64,000 bases of DNA from JANPCX01 sp966211815 (GCA_966211815.1 CBIHOD010000006.1:1-64000), one strand, 5' to 3'. Counted from the first letter of the stretch, positions 34,426 to 43,904 are shown. The notes: generated by a model from the letters alone, not told the origin. Translations and numbers: made by a program.

Positions 34426-34451
34426 TAGAATGCACCTTACGTATACGTCAA
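34426..34451 (+). promoter_or_regulatory. Candidate etfBA promoter and operator palindrome
   Basis: TAGAAT at 34426-34431 resembles a -10; the -35 is weak. Immediately downstream TTACGTATACGTCAA (34437-34451) contains the perfect 10-bp palindrome ACGTATACGT. ACGT-centred dyads are known for MerR-family LiuR-type regulators of fatty and branched-chain acid catabolism in proteobacteria, which would fit etf genes. Assignment to such a regulator is inference. Confidence 0.45.
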
Positions 34452-34469
34452 TCAATCGGAGTCTCAACG

Positions 34470-35219
34470 ATGAAAGTACTGGTCCCGGTCAAAAGGGTGG
34501 TGGACTACAACGTGAAAGTGCGGGTCAAGGGCGACGGCTCCGGCGTGGACATCGCCAACGTGAAGATGAGCATGAACCCCTTCGATGAGATCGCCGTCGA
34601 AGAAGCGGTGCGGTTGAAGGAGAAGGGCGTGGTCACCGAGGTGGTCGCCGTTTCCTGCGGCGTCGCGGCTTGCCAGGAAACCCTGCGCACCGCCATGGCG
34701 ATCGGCGCCGACCGCGGCATCCTCGTCGAGACCGACGCCGAACTGCAGCCGCTGGCGGTCGCCAAGCTGCTCAAGGCCCTGGTCGACAAGGAACAGCCCC
34801 GCCTGGTGGTGCTGGGCAAGCAGGCCATCGACGACGATTGCAACCAGACCGGCCAGATGCTGGCCGCGCTGACCGGTTGGCCCCAAGCCACTTTCGCTTC
34901 CAAGGTTGAAGTGCAGGGCGAGCAGGTCACCGTCACCCGCGAGGTGGACGGCGGCCTGGAGACGCTGTCGCTCAACCTGCCCGCCGTGGTGACCAGCGAC
35001 CTGCGCTTGAACGAGCCGCGCTACGTCACGCTGCCCAACATCATGAAGGCCAAGAAGAAGCCGCTGGACACCGTCAAGCCCGCCGACCTCGGCGTCGACG
35101 TGTCGCCGCGCATCAAGACCCTGAAGGTCAATGAACCCCCGAAGCGCGGTGCAGGTAGCAAGGTGCCCGATGTCGCCACGCTGGTGGCCAAGCTCAAAAC
35201 CGAAGCCAAGGTGATCTGA
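34470..35219 (+). CDS. etfB: Electron transfer flavoprotein beta subunit
   Basis: Small ETF subunit, 249 residues, which with EtfA carries electrons from acyl-CoA dehydrogenases to ETF-quinone oxidoreductase. 'MKVLVPVKRVVDYNVKVRVK', the AMP-site region and 'LGKQAIDDDCNQTGQMLAALTGWPQATFASKV' (recognition loop following) are typical. GGAG at 34458-34461 precedes the ATG. Two bases separate it from etfA. Confidence 0.96.
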   Translation: MKVLVPVKRVVDYNVKVRVKGDGSGVDIANVKMSMNPFDEIAVEEAVRLKEKGVVTEVVAVSCGVAACQETLRTAMAIGADRGILVETDAELQPLAVAKLLKALVDKEQPRLVVLGKQAIDDDCNQTGQMLAALTGWPQATFASKVEVQGEQVTVTREVDGGLETLSLNLPAVVTSDLRLNEPRYVTLPNIMKAKKKPLDTVKPADLGVDVSPRIKTLKVNEPPKRGAGSKVPDVATLVAKLKTEAKVI

Positions 35220-35221
35220 AC

Positions 35222-36154
35222 ATGACCGCACTCGTCATCGCTGAACACGACAACGCGTCCATCAAGGGCGCCACATTGAACACCGTCGCCGCCGCCGCCC
35301 AGTGCGGTGGCGAAGTGCACGTGCTGGTGGCCGGGCACAACGCCCAGGCCGCCGCCCAGGAGGCCGCCAAGATCGCCGGCGTCGCCAAGGTGCTGCACGC
35401 CGACGGCCCGTCGCTCGCCCACGGCCTGGCAGAAGCCCTGGCGGCCCAGGTGGTGGCCGCGGCCCCCGCTTATAGCCACATCCTCTTCCCGTCCACCGCC
35501 AGCGGCAAGAACGCCGCGCCGCGCGTGGCCGCGCTGCTCGACGTCGCGCAGATTTCCGATGCCACCAAGGTCGTCAGCCCCGACACCTTCGAGCGACCGA
35601 TCTACGCCGGCAACGCGGTGGCCACGGTGCAGAGCCTGGACGCGACCAAGGTGATCACCGTGCGCACCACCGGCTTCGACGCCGCCGCCGCGACCGGTGG
35701 CAGCGCCGCGGTGGAATCCGTGCCCGCGGTGGCCGACGCCGGCACCTCGCGCTTCGTCGGCGCCGAGATCGCCAAGAACGACCGGCCCGAGCTCACCGCG
35801 GCCAAGGTCATCGTCTCGGGCGGCCGCGCCTTGGGCAGCAGCGAGAAATTCAATGAGGTGCTCACGCCCCTGGCCGACAAGCTCGGCGCCGCGCTCGGCG
35901 CCAGCCGCGCCGCGGTCGACGCCGGCTACGCGCCCAACGACTGGCAGGTCGGCCAGACCGGAAAGATCGTCGCCCCGCAGCTCTACGTGGCCATCGGCAT
36001 CAGCGGCGCCATCCAGCATTTGGCGGGCATGAAGGACTCCAAGGTGATCGTGGCGATCAACAAAGACCCGGAGGCGCCGATCTTCGGCGTCGCCGACTAC
36101 GGCCTGGAGGCCGACCTCTTCACCGCCGTGCCGGAGTTGCTGGCCGCGCTTTGA
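35222..36154 (+). CDS. etfA: Electron transfer flavoprotein alpha subunit
   Basis: FAD-binding ETF subunit, 310 residues. The C-terminal domain has 'VSGGRALGSSEKF', 'GQTGKIVAPQLYVAIGISGAI' and 'AINKDPEAPIFGVADYGLEAD', all FAD-site signatures. It forms an operon with etfB and is closed by a strong terminator. Confidence 0.96.
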   Translation: MTALVIAEHDNASIKGATLNTVAAAAQCGGEVHVLVAGHNAQAAAQEAAKIAGVAKVLHADGPSLAHGLAEALAAQVVAAAPAYSHILFPSTASGKNAAPRVAALLDVAQISDATKVVSPDTFERPIYAGNAVATVQSLDATKVITVRTTGFDAAAATGGSAAVESVPAVADAGTSRFVGAEIAKNDRPELTAAKVIVSGGRALGSSEKFNEVLTPLADKLGAALGASRAAVDAGYAPNDWQVGQTGKIVAPQLYVAIGISGAIQHLAGMKDSKVIVAINKDPEAPIFGVADYGLEADLFTAVPELLAAL

Positions 36155-36175
36155 CACGCACGCCGAGGCAAAAGG

Positions 36176-36214
36176 AAAAAGCCCGTTGCTGCGCCTGCGC
36201 ACGACGGGCTTTTT
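36176..36214 (+). terminator. etfBA terminator
   Basis: AAAAAGCCCGT (36176-36186) pairs with ACGGGCTTTTT (36204-36214), with a small TGCGC/GCGCA stem inside the loop. The U-tract is part of the 3' arm. A-richness on the 5' side makes it work in both directions. Confidence 0.9.
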
Positions 36215-36258
36215 GACGACGGGCGCCGGCCCCACATCAAACCGCTGACGGAGACACC

Positions 36259-38052
36259 ATGAGCTACATCGCACCCGTGAAAGACATGCTCTTTTGCATG
36301 AAGGAACTGGCCGACCTGGAATCGGTCAGCCGGTTGCCTGGCTTCGAAGACGCCGGCCTGGAGACCGCGCAGGCCGTGCTGGAGGAATGCGCCCGCTTCA
36401 ACCAGGAAGTGGTGGCGCCGCTGAACTCGGCGGGCGACAAGAACCCGTCATGGTGGAAAGACGGCCAGGTGTCGACCACGCCCGGCTTCAAGGAGGCCTT
36501 CGCCCAGTTCGCGCAAGGCGGCTGGCAGGGGTTGCAGCACAGCCCGGATTTCGGCGGCCAGGGCCTGCCCAAGACCATCGGCGCGGCCTGCATCGAGATG
36601 CTCAACAGCGCCAACCTGAGCTTCGCGCTGTGCCCGCTGCTGACCGATGGCGCGATCGAAGCCTTGATGACCGCCGGCACGCCCGAGCAGCAGGCGCTCT
36701 ACATCCCGAAGATGATCTCCGGCGAGTGGACCGGCACGATGAACCTCACCGAACCGCAGGCCGGTTCCGACCTGGCCAAGGTGCGCACCCGCGCCGAGCC
36801 GCAGCCCGACGGCGGCTACAAGCTCTTCGGCACCAAGATCTTCATCACCTACGGCGAGCACGACATGGCCGCCAACATCGTGCACTTGGTGCTGGCCCGC
36901 GTGCAGGGTGCGCCCGAGGGCGTGAAGGGCATCAGCCTGTTCGTGGTGCCCAAGTTCCTGGTCAACAAGGATGGCTCGCTGGGCGCGCGCAACGACGCGC
37001 ACTGCGTGAGCATCGAGCACAAGCTGGGCATCAAGGCATCGCCCACGGCCGTGCTGCAGTTTGGCGACCACGGCGGTGCCGTGGGCTACCTGGTGGGCGA
37101 GGAAAACCGCGGCCTCGAATACATGTTCATCATGATGAACGCCGCGCGCTACGCCGTGGGCATGCAGGGCATCGCGATCGCCGAGCGCGCCTACCAAAAG
37201 GCCGTGCAGTACGCGAAAGACCGCGTGCAGAGCCGCCCCGTGGATGGCAGCATTGCGGCCAGCGCGCCCATCATCCACCACCCCGATGTGAAGCGCATGC
37301 TCATGACCATGCGTGCCTACACCGAAGGCTGCCGCGCCATGGCCACCGTGGCCGCCGCCGCGTTCGACGCTGCGCACCACCACCCCGACGCCGACACGCG
37401 CAAGCAGAACCAGGCCTTCTATGAATTCATGGTGCCGCTGGTCAAGGGCTACAGCACCGAGATGAGCCAGGAAGTCACCAGCCTCGGGGTGCAGGTGCAC
37501 GGCGGCATGGGTTTCATCGAGGAGACCGGCGCGGCCCAGCACTACCGCGATTCGAAGATCCTCAGCATTTATGAAGGAACCACCGCCATCCAGGCGAACG
37601 ACTTGGTCGGCCGCAAGACGGCGCGCGACGGCGGCCAGCTGGCCAAGGCGATCGCCGCGCAGGTGGCCGGCACCGAAGCCGCGCTGGCGGGCCGCGACAG
37701 CGACGCCAGCCGGGCGATGCACAAGCGCCTGTCCGCCGCGCGCGCGGCTTTCGAGCAGGTGGTCGATTTCATCGTCGCCCACGCCAAGTCCAACCCGAAC
37801 GCCGCCTTCGCCGGCTCGGTGCCTTACCTGATGCTGGCGGGCAACCTGATGGCCGGCTGGCAGATGGCGCGCAGCCTGGTGGCCGCGGAAGACCAGCTCG
37901 CCCGGGGAGAAGGCGACACCGCCTTCCTGCGCACCAAAGTCGTCACCGCGCGTTTCTACGCGGAGCACCTGCTGGCCAAGGCACCGGGCGCGCGCGACGC
38001 GATCGTCGAAGGCGCGGACAGCGTCAACGGCCTGTCGCCCGACCAGTTCTGA
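36259..38052 (+). CDS. Acyl-CoA dehydrogenase with C-terminal extension
   Basis: FAD enzyme of 597 residues oxidising acyl-CoA thioesters. It belongs to the long branch that includes DmdC-type enzymes, with the usual N-terminal helical, middle beta ('MNLTEPQAGSDLAKVRTRA') and C-terminal helical domains, then about 130 residues characteristic of that branch. 'SKILSIYEGTTAIQANDLVGRK' carries the catalytic-glutamate region. Electrons would pass to EtfAB, encoded just upstream. Substrate chain length cannot be told from sequence. Confidence 0.92.
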   Translation: MSYIAPVKDMLFCMKELADLESVSRLPGFEDAGLETAQAVLEECARFNQEVVAPLNSAGDKNPSWWKDGQVSTTPGFKEAFAQFAQGGWQGLQHSPDFGGQGLPKTIGAACIEMLNSANLSFALCPLLTDGAIEALMTAGTPEQQALYIPKMISGEWTGTMNLTEPQAGSDLAKVRTRAEPQPDGGYKLFGTKIFITYGEHDMAANIVHLVLARVQGAPEGVKGISLFVVPKFLVNKDGSLGARNDAHCVSIEHKLGIKASPTAVLQFGDHGGAVGYLVGEENRGLEYMFIMMNAARYAVGMQGIAIAERAYQKAVQYAKDRVQSRPVDGSIAASAPIIHHPDVKRMLMTMRAYTEGCRAMATVAAAAFDAAHHHPDADTRKQNQAFYEFMVPLVKGYSTEMSQEVTSLGVQVHGGMGFIEETGAAQHYRDSKILSIYEGTTAIQANDLVGRKTARDGGQLAKAIAAQVAGTEAALAGRDSDASRAMHKRLSAARAAFEQVVDFIVAHAKSNPNAAFAGSVPYLMLAGNLMAGWQMARSLVAAEDQLARGEGDTAFLRTKVVTARFYAEHLLAKAPGARDAIVEGADSVNGLSPDQF

Positions 38053-38088
38053 ACAGTCCACGGAAGTCCACGGAAAGAGCAGTGCCCC

Positions 38089-39063
38089 ATGTCCTCGTCG
38101 TTGCACCCCGTCTTCTCGAAACTGCGCCTGCCGGTCATCGGCTCGCCCCTTTTCATCATCAGCAACCCGCGCCTGGTGGTCGAGCAATGCAAGGCCGGCA
38201 TCGTCGGCGCCATGCCGGCGCTCAACGCCCGGCCCGCGTCGCAGCTGGACGATTGGCTGGCGGAGATCACCGAAACGCTCGCCGCCCATGACGCCGCACA
38301 TCCCGGCCAGCCGTCGGCGCCGTTCGCGGTCAACCAGATCGTGCACAAGAGCAATGCGCGGTTGGAAGAGGACATGGCGGTCTGCGCCAAATACAAGGTG
38401 CCGCTGGTGATCACCTCGCTCGGCGCGCGTGCCGACGTCAACCAGGCGGTGCACGGCTGGGGCGGCGTCGTGCTGCACGACGTCATCAACGACACCTTCG
38501 CCCGCAAGGCGGTCGAGAAGGGCGCGGACGGCCTGGTGGCCGTGGCCGCCGGCGCGGGCGGCCATGCGGGCGTGAAAAGCCCGTTCGCGCTGGTGCAGGA
38601 GATCCGAGAATGGTTCGACGGCCCGCTCGCCCTGAGCGGTTCCATCGCCACCGGCGACGCGGTGCTTGCCGCGCAGGCCATGGGCGCCGACTTCGCCTAC
38701 ATCGGCTCGGCGTTCATCGCCACCCTGGAGGCGCGCGCGCCCGAGGCTTACAAGCAAATGATCGTCGACAGCGGCAGCGACGACATCGTCTACAGCAACC
38801 TCTTCACCGGCGTGCACGGCAACTACCTCAAGGGTTCCATCCGCAACGCGGGCATGGACCCGGACCATTTGCCCGAAGGCGACCCGAGCGCGATGAATTT
38901 CGCCGCCGCGGAGTCCGGCGAGTCCAAAAAGGCCTGGAAGGACATCTGGGGTTGTGGCCAAGGCATCGGTGCAGTGAAGTCGGTGCTGCCGGCGGCCGAG
39001 CTGGTCGGTCGCCTGGCGCGCGAGTACGAAGCCGCCCGGCGGCGCCTGGGCCTGGGCGGTTGA
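38089..39063 (+). CDS. Nitronate monooxygenase family protein
   Basis: FMN-dependent TIM-barrel protein of 324 residues in the nitronate monooxygenase/2-nitropropane dioxygenase family. 'PVIGSPLFIISNPRLVVEQCKAG' at the N terminus, 'VAAGAGGHAG' with the FMN loop and 'GADFAYIGSAFIAT' near the phosphate site are visible. It starts 36 bp after the acyl-CoA dehydrogenase gene and is probably co-transcribed. A role in that pathway, rather than nitronate removal, is possible but unproven. Confidence 0.88.
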   Translation: MSSSLHPVFSKLRLPVIGSPLFIISNPRLVVEQCKAGIVGAMPALNARPASQLDDWLAEITETLAAHDAAHPGQPSAPFAVNQIVHKSNARLEEDMAVCAKYKVPLVITSLGARADVNQAVHGWGGVVLHDVINDTFARKAVEKGADGLVAVAAGAGGHAGVKSPFALVQEIREWFDGPLALSGSIATGDAVLAAQAMGADFAYIGSAFIATLEARAPEAYKQMIVDSGSDDIVYSNLFTGVHGNYLKGSIRNAGMDPDHLPEGDPSAMNFAAAESGESKKAWKDIWGCGQGIGAVKSVLPAAELVGRLAREYEAARRRLGLGG

Positions 39064-39064
39064 T

Positions 39065-39406
39065 TCAGAGTCGCGGGCCCGGCTCCAGGTCGCAATCGCA
39101 GCCGCTGCCCGCCGAAATCATGCGGCGGGCGATGCGCCGCACCAGCGCCTGCATCCACTGCGCCTTCAATCGCGTGTAGCGGGCCGGATGGGCGAGCATC
39201 CCGCAGCGGTAGCGGGCCTCGGCCCCGTGCCATTCCAGCGCCGCGCAGGCGCCGCTCATCCGTTGGCTGACGACAACGCCGACGGGGCAGGGCGCATAGG
39301 CGCAGCAAACCCCGCACCCGTTGCAGGGCCGGCCCCACGCCGGTTTCGGCGGGGCGTCCCGGTGCAGGTGGATGACGATCGTTTTCCCTTCGGACGGGTC
39401 GCGCAT
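39065..39406 (-). CDS. Small cysteine-rich protein, YkgJ-like
   Basis: A 113-residue protein with nine cysteines: Cys28, 31, 34 and 35 form a CxxCxxCC block, followed by Cys40, 54, 68, 103 and 105. The pattern resembles the YkgJ-type putative zinc- or iron-chelating domain, but no enzyme domain is present. The C terminus is basic and helical. Its stop lies one base from the stop of the convergent oxidoreductase gene. Metal or cluster binding is inference. Confidence 0.75.
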   Translation of the reverse strand: MRDPSEGKTIVIHLHRDAPPKPAWGRPCNGCGVCCAYAPCPVGVVVSQRMSGACAALEWHGAEARYRCGMLAHPARYTRLKAQWMQALVRRIARRMISAGSGCDCDLEPGPRL

Positions 39407-39540
39407 GGGGCGATTGCAGCACAGGCGTGCGGACCATCCAAACTGCTGTTCCCGACCTTGTAAAAGGGTGGCGGCCGGGTTTCGATGGTGTTACATTGCC
39501 ACCCCGTGACCACATAGTCCCTTCCCGTCCCCTTTGCGGC

Positions 39541-39671
39541 TTGTTTCTAGCGATCAGCTTCAAACAAAACAGCAAAGGCGGGTCGCTTGTCCGCCAACCG
39601 GTCTAGCCGTGTCGCGGAAGGTTTTTTAACCCATCGCAGTGCCGGAAACCGGCGCGAAAGGTGAGCGAAAG
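39541..39671 (+). promoter_or_regulatory. Structured odhA (sucA) leader, candidate sucA RNA motif
   Basis: The leader holds several stems: GGCGG/CCGCC (39577-39595), GGTT/AACC (39620-39631) inside a wider GCG/CGC pairing, and GCCGG/CCGGC (39641-39653) directly before the AAAGGTGAG ribosome site. A conserved 'sucA RNA motif' that can hide the ribosome site is described upstream of sucA in Burkholderiales. I infer this is a member from position and shape; no covariance model was run. Confidence 0.45.
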
Positions 39672-42530
39672 ATGATGAAAGAAAGCCAAGCCAACTCGTA
39701 TCTTTTCGGGGGCAACGCGCCCTATGTCGAAGAGATGTACGAGGCCTACCTCGACAACCCCGGCTCCGTGCCCGACAACTGGCGCTCGTACTTCGACGCG
39801 TTGCAGAACGTCCCGGCGGTCGACGGTTCCAACAGCCCCGACGTGGCCCACGCGCCCGTCATCGAATCCTTCGCGCAGCGCGCCAAGGCCAACGCCTTCG
39901 GCAACAAGGCCAGCGGCGCCGACCTGGCGGTCGCGCGCAAGCAGGTGCACGTCCAGTCCCTGATCGCCGCCTACCGCTTCCTCGGGTCGCGCTGGGCCGA
40001 CCTGGATCCCCTCAAGCGCCAGGAGCGCCCCAAGATCCCCGAGCTGGAGCCGGCGTTCTACGACCTGACCGAGTCCGACATGGACATCTCGTTCAGCGCG
40101 ACGAACACCTACTTCACCAAAGCCGAGAACATGACGCTGCGCCAGATCGTGCAGGCGTTGCGCGAGACCTACTGCGGCTCCATCGGCGCGGAGTACATGC
40201 ACATCACCGAGCCGGCCGAGAAGCGCTGGTGGCAGGAGAGCCTGGAGAGCATCCGCTCCAAGCCCAGCCTGACGAACGACGAGAAGAAGCACATCCTCAA
40301 CCGGCTGACCGCGGCCGAGGGCCTGGAACGTTACCTGCACACCAAGTACGTCGGCCAGAAGCGCTTCTCGCTCGAAGGCGGCGAGAGCTTCATCGCCTCG
40401 ATGGACGAGCTGGTGCGCCGCGGCGGCGCCAAGGGCGTGCAGGAGATCGTGATCGGCATGGCCCACCGCGGCCGCCTGAACGTGCTGGTGAACACCCTGG
40501 GCAAGTCGCCGGCCGATCTGTTCTCCGAGTTCGACCACACCGCCCCCGAGAACCTGCCCTCCGGCGACGTGAAGTACCACCAGGGCTTCTCCAGCGACGT
40601 CACCACCCCCGGCGGCCCGGTGCACCTGAGCCTGGCTTTCAACCCGTCCCACCTGGAAATCGTCAACCCCGTCGTCGAAGGTTCGGTCAAGGCGCGCCTG
40701 GACCGCCGCGGCGACACCGAGGGCACCTCGGTGCTGCCCATCCTCGTGCACGGCGACGCCGCCTTCGCCGGCCAGGGCGTCGTGATGGAGACGCTGGCGC
40801 TGGCGCAGACGCGCGGCTACTACACCGGCGGCACGGTGCATGTGGTGATCAACAACCAGATCGGCTTCACCACCAGCGACCCGCGCGACAGCCGCTCCAC
40901 CCTGTATTGCACCGACGTCGTCAAGATGATCGAGGCCCCGGTGATGCACGTGAACGGCGACGATCCCGAAGCCGTCATCCTGGCCACCCAGCTCGCGCTG
41001 GACTACCGCCAGCAGTTCAAGAAGGACGTGGTCGTCGACATCGTCTGCTTCCGCAAGCTCGGTCACAACGAGCAGGACACCCCGGCCCTGACGCAGCCGC
41101 TGATGTACAAGAAGATCGGCCAGCACCCCGGCACCCGCAAGCTCTACGGCGACAAACTTGTGACGCAGGGCGTGCTGCCCGCCGACGGCCCGGAGCAGAT
41201 GGTCAAGGAATTCCGCGCCGCGATGGACGCCGGCAAGCACGCCATCGACCCGGTGCTGACCAACTACAAGAGCAAGTACGCGGTCGACTGGTCGCCCTTC
41301 CTCGGCAAGAAATGGACCGACGCGGCCGACACCGCGCTTCCGCTGGCCGAGATCAAGCGCCTGGCCGAGCGCATCACCACCCTGCCGGCCAACTTCAAGG
41401 CCCACAGCCTGGTCGAGAAGGTCATCGGCGACCGCGCCGCCATGGGCCGCGGCGAGATCAACGTCGACTGGGGCATGGGCGAGCACCTGGCTTTCGCCTC
41501 GCTGGTGGCCAGCGGCTACGCCGTGCGCCTGTCCGGCGAGGACTGCGGCCGCGGCACCTTCACCCACCGCCACGCCGTCCTGCACGACCAGAACCGCGAG
41601 AAGTGGGACGAAGGCACCTACACCCCGCTGCAGCACGTGGCCGACGGCCAGGCGCCGTTCGTCGTCATCGATTCGCTGCTGTCGGAAGAGGCCGTGCTCG
41701 GCTTCGAATACGGCTATGCCTCCGCCGAGCCCAACTCGCTGGTGATCTGGGAAGCCCAGTTCGGCGACTTCGTCAACGGCGCCCAGGTGGTGATCGACCA
41801 GTTCATCGCCTCCGGCGAGGTGAAGTGGGGCCGCGCCAACGGCCTGGTCATGATGCTGCCGCACGGCTATGAAGGCCAAGGGCCCGAGCACTCCTCGGCC
41901 CGCCTGGAACGCTTCATGCAGCTGGCCGCCGACAACAACATGCAGGTCGTGCAGCCGACGTCGGCCAGCCAGATCTTCCACCTGCTGCGCCGCCAGATGG
42001 TGCGCATGTTCAGGAAGCCGTTGGTGATCCTCACACCGAAGTCGCTGTTGCGCGCCAAGGACGCCACCTCGCCGCTGTCGGACTTCACCAAGGGCGAGTT
42101 CAAGACCGTCATCCCGGAGACCAGCGCCGACATCAGCGCCGACAAGGTCAAGCGCGTGATCTGCTGCTCGGGCAAGGTCTATTACGACCTGGTCAAGGCC
42201 CGCGCCGAGAAGAAGTTGACCGACGTCGCCATCCTGCGCGTCGAGCAGCTCTACCCCTTCCCGCACAAGGCCTTCTCCGCCGAGATCAAGAAGTACCCGA
42301 ACGCGACCGACATCGTCTGGTGCCAGGACGAGCCGCAGAACCAGGGCGCCTGGTTCTTCGTGCAGCACTACATCCACGAGAACATGCTCGACGGCCAGAA
42401 GCTCGGCTACGCCGGCCGCCCGGCCTCGGCTTCGCCGGCGGTGGGTTATTCGCACCTGCACCAGGAGCAGCAGAAGGCCCTGCTCGAGCAAGCCTTCGCC
42501 AAGCTCAAGGGCTTCGTCCTCACCAAATAA
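39672..42530 (+). CDS. sucA: 2-oxoglutarate dehydrogenase E1 component
   Basis: Thiamine-diphosphate E1 subunit, 952 residues, decarboxylating 2-oxoglutarate and transferring succinyl to the lipoyl domain of E2. The N-terminal 'NSYLFGGNAPYVEEMYEAYL' segment binds E2. The ThDP region shows 'GMAHRGRLNVLVNTLGK' and 'HVNGDDPEAVILATQLALDYR...', and the C-terminal half 'EGQGPEHSSARLERFMQL'. ATG 39672 is used (second ATG 39675). Called odhA in some betaproteobacteria. Neighbours odhB and lpd complete the complex. Confidence 0.97.
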   Translation: MMKESQANSYLFGGNAPYVEEMYEAYLDNPGSVPDNWRSYFDALQNVPAVDGSNSPDVAHAPVIESFAQRAKANAFGNKASGADLAVARKQVHVQSLIAAYRFLGSRWADLDPLKRQERPKIPELEPAFYDLTESDMDISFSATNTYFTKAENMTLRQIVQALRETYCGSIGAEYMHITEPAEKRWWQESLESIRSKPSLTNDEKKHILNRLTAAEGLERYLHTKYVGQKRFSLEGGESFIASMDELVRRGGAKGVQEIVIGMAHRGRLNVLVNTLGKSPADLFSEFDHTAPENLPSGDVKYHQGFSSDVTTPGGPVHLSLAFNPSHLEIVNPVVEGSVKARLDRRGDTEGTSVLPILVHGDAAFAGQGVVMETLALAQTRGYYTGGTVHVVINNQIGFTTSDPRDSRSTLYCTDVVKMIEAPVMHVNGDDPEAVILATQLALDYRQQFKKDVVVDIVCFRKLGHNEQDTPALTQPLMYKKIGQHPGTRKLYGDKLVTQGVLPADGPEQMVKEFRAAMDAGKHAIDPVLTNYKSKYAVDWSPFLGKKWTDAADTALPLAEIKRLAERITTLPANFKAHSLVEKVIGDRAAMGRGEINVDWGMGEHLAFASLVASGYAVRLSGEDCGRGTFTHRHAVLHDQNREKWDEGTYTPLQHVADGQAPFVVIDSLLSEEAVLGFEYGYASAEPNSLVIWEAQFGDFVNGAQVVIDQFIASGEVKWGRANGLVMMLPHGYEGQGPEHSSARLERFMQLAADNNMQVVQPTSASQIFHLLRRQMVRMFRKPLVILTPKSLLRAKDATSPLSDFTKGEFKTVIPETSADISADKVKRVICCSGKVYYDLVKARAEKKLTDVAILRVEQLYPFPHKAFSAEIKKYPNATDIVWCQDEPQNQGAWFFVQHYIHENMLDGQKLGYAGRPASASPAVGYSHLHQEQQKALLEQAFAKLKGFVLTK

Positions 42531-42641
42531 CGCTTCGGCGCACCCCGGGTGCCGCCCGTCCGCGCACGCCGCGCCGCGATCCCCCGCGGGCGGCGTTGGC
42601 GGGCCGGTGCCCCGAACGCAACACTGGAAAGAAGAAACAAC

Positions 42642-43904
42642 ATGGCAATCGTAGACATCAAGGTCCCCCAGCTCTCCGAATCCGTGGCGGAAGCCACCCT
42701 GCTGCAGTGGAAGAAAAAGCCCGGCGAAGCCGTGGCCCTCGACGAGATCCTGATCGAGATCGAGACCGACAAGGTCGTGCTGGAAGTGCCGGCCCCCGCC
42801 GCGGGCGTGCTGTCGCAGCTGATCAAGAACGACGGCGAAAGCTGCGTCAGCGATGAAGTCATCGCCAAGATCGACACTTCGGCCACCGCTTCCGCCAGCC
42901 CGGCCGCCGCGGCACCCGCCCCGGCGGCCGCCGCGCCCGCGCCCGTCGCGGCGCCTGCTGCCGCCGCCGGCAACAATTCCAAGAGCGACGTGGCGATGCC
43001 CGCCGCCGCCAAGCTGATGGCCGACAACCAGCTGGCCGCCGGCTCGGTCGCTGGCACCGGCAAGGACGGCCGCGTGACCAAGGGCGACGTGCTCGGCGCG
43101 CTGGCTTCCGGTTCCGCCAAGCCCGCGGCCCCGGCCGCGCCGGCGGCCGCCGCCAAGCCCGCGCTGCCCAATGTCGCCGCGCCCGTCACGCCCAACCTCG
43201 GCGACCGCCCCGAACAGCGCGTGCCGATGAGCCGCCTGCGCGCCCGCGTGGCCGAACGCCTGCTGCAATCCCAGGCCACCAACGCCATCCTGACCACCTT
43301 CAACGAGGTGAACATGGCGCCGGTGATGGAGATGCGCAAGCGCTTCCAGGAGAAGTTCGAGAAGGAGCACGGCGTGAAGATCGGCTTCATGAGCTTCTTC
43401 GTGAAGGCCGCGGTCGCGGCGCTGAAGAAATACCCGGTGCTCAACGCCTCGGTCGACGGCAACGACATCGTCTACCACGGCTACTTCGACATCGGCATCG
43501 CCGTGGGCTCGCCCCGCGGCCTGGTGGTGCCCATCCTGCGCAACGCCGACCAGATGACCTTCGCCGACATCGAGAAGAAGATCGCCGAGTTCGGCCAGAA
43601 GGCCAAGGACGGCAAGCTGGGCATCGAGGAACTGACCGGCGGCACCTTCTCCATCAGCAACGGCGGCACCTTCGGCTCGATGCTGTCGACGCCGATCATC
43701 AACCCGCCGCAATCGGCCATCCTGGGCGTGCACGCCACCAAGGACCGCGCCGTGGTCGAGAACGGCCAGGTCGTGGTGCGCCCGATCAACTACCTCGCGA
43801 TGTCGTACGACCACCGCATCATCGACGGCCGCGAAGCCGTGCTCGGCCTGGTGGCGATGAAAGAGGCGCTGGAAGACCCGGCCCGCCTGCTGTTCGACAT
43901 CTGA
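42642..43904 (+). CDS. sucB: Dihydrolipoamide succinyltransferase (E2)
   Basis: E2 core of the 2-oxoglutarate dehydrogenase complex, 420 residues. One lipoyl domain (residues 1-77, lipoyl lysine in 'ETDKVVLEVPA'), an Ala/Pro linker, the peripheral-subunit-binding domain ('AKLMADNQLAAGSVAGTGKDG'), a second linker, and the catalytic domain ending with 'YDHRIIDGREAV' (active-site His). The 111-bp gap from sucA is GC-rich without a gene. Confidence 0.96.
   Translation: MAIVDIKVPQLSESVAEATLLQWKKKPGEAVALDEILIEIETDKVVLEVPAPAAGVLSQLIKNDGESCVSDEVIAKIDTSATASASPAAAAPAPAAAAPAPVAAPAAAAGNNSKSDVAMPAAAKLMADNQLAAGSVAGTGKDGRVTKGDVLGALASGSAKPAAPAAPAAAAKPALPNVAAPVTPNLGDRPEQRVPMSRLRARVAERLLQSQATNAILTTFNEVNMAPVMEMRKRFQEKFEKEHGVKIGFMSFFVKAAVAALKKYPVLNASVDGNDIVYHGYFDIGIAVGSPRGLVVPILRNADQMTFADIEKKIAEFGQKAKDGKLGIEELTGGTFSISNGGTFGSMLSTPIINPPQSAILGVHATKDRAVVENGQVVVRPINYLAMSYDHRIIDGREAVLGLVAMKEALEDPARLLFDI

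Noticed and set aside
34241..34435. N-terminal extension of MurI to ATG 34435
   Set aside because: The extra residues look non-coding and would overlap the likely etfB promoter; glutamate racemases begin close to the IGIFDSGVGG segment.
39603..43814. Open frame of about 1,400 codons antisense to sucA-sucB
   Set aside because: Shadow of strongly GC-ending codons in the two sense genes; no recognisable protein.
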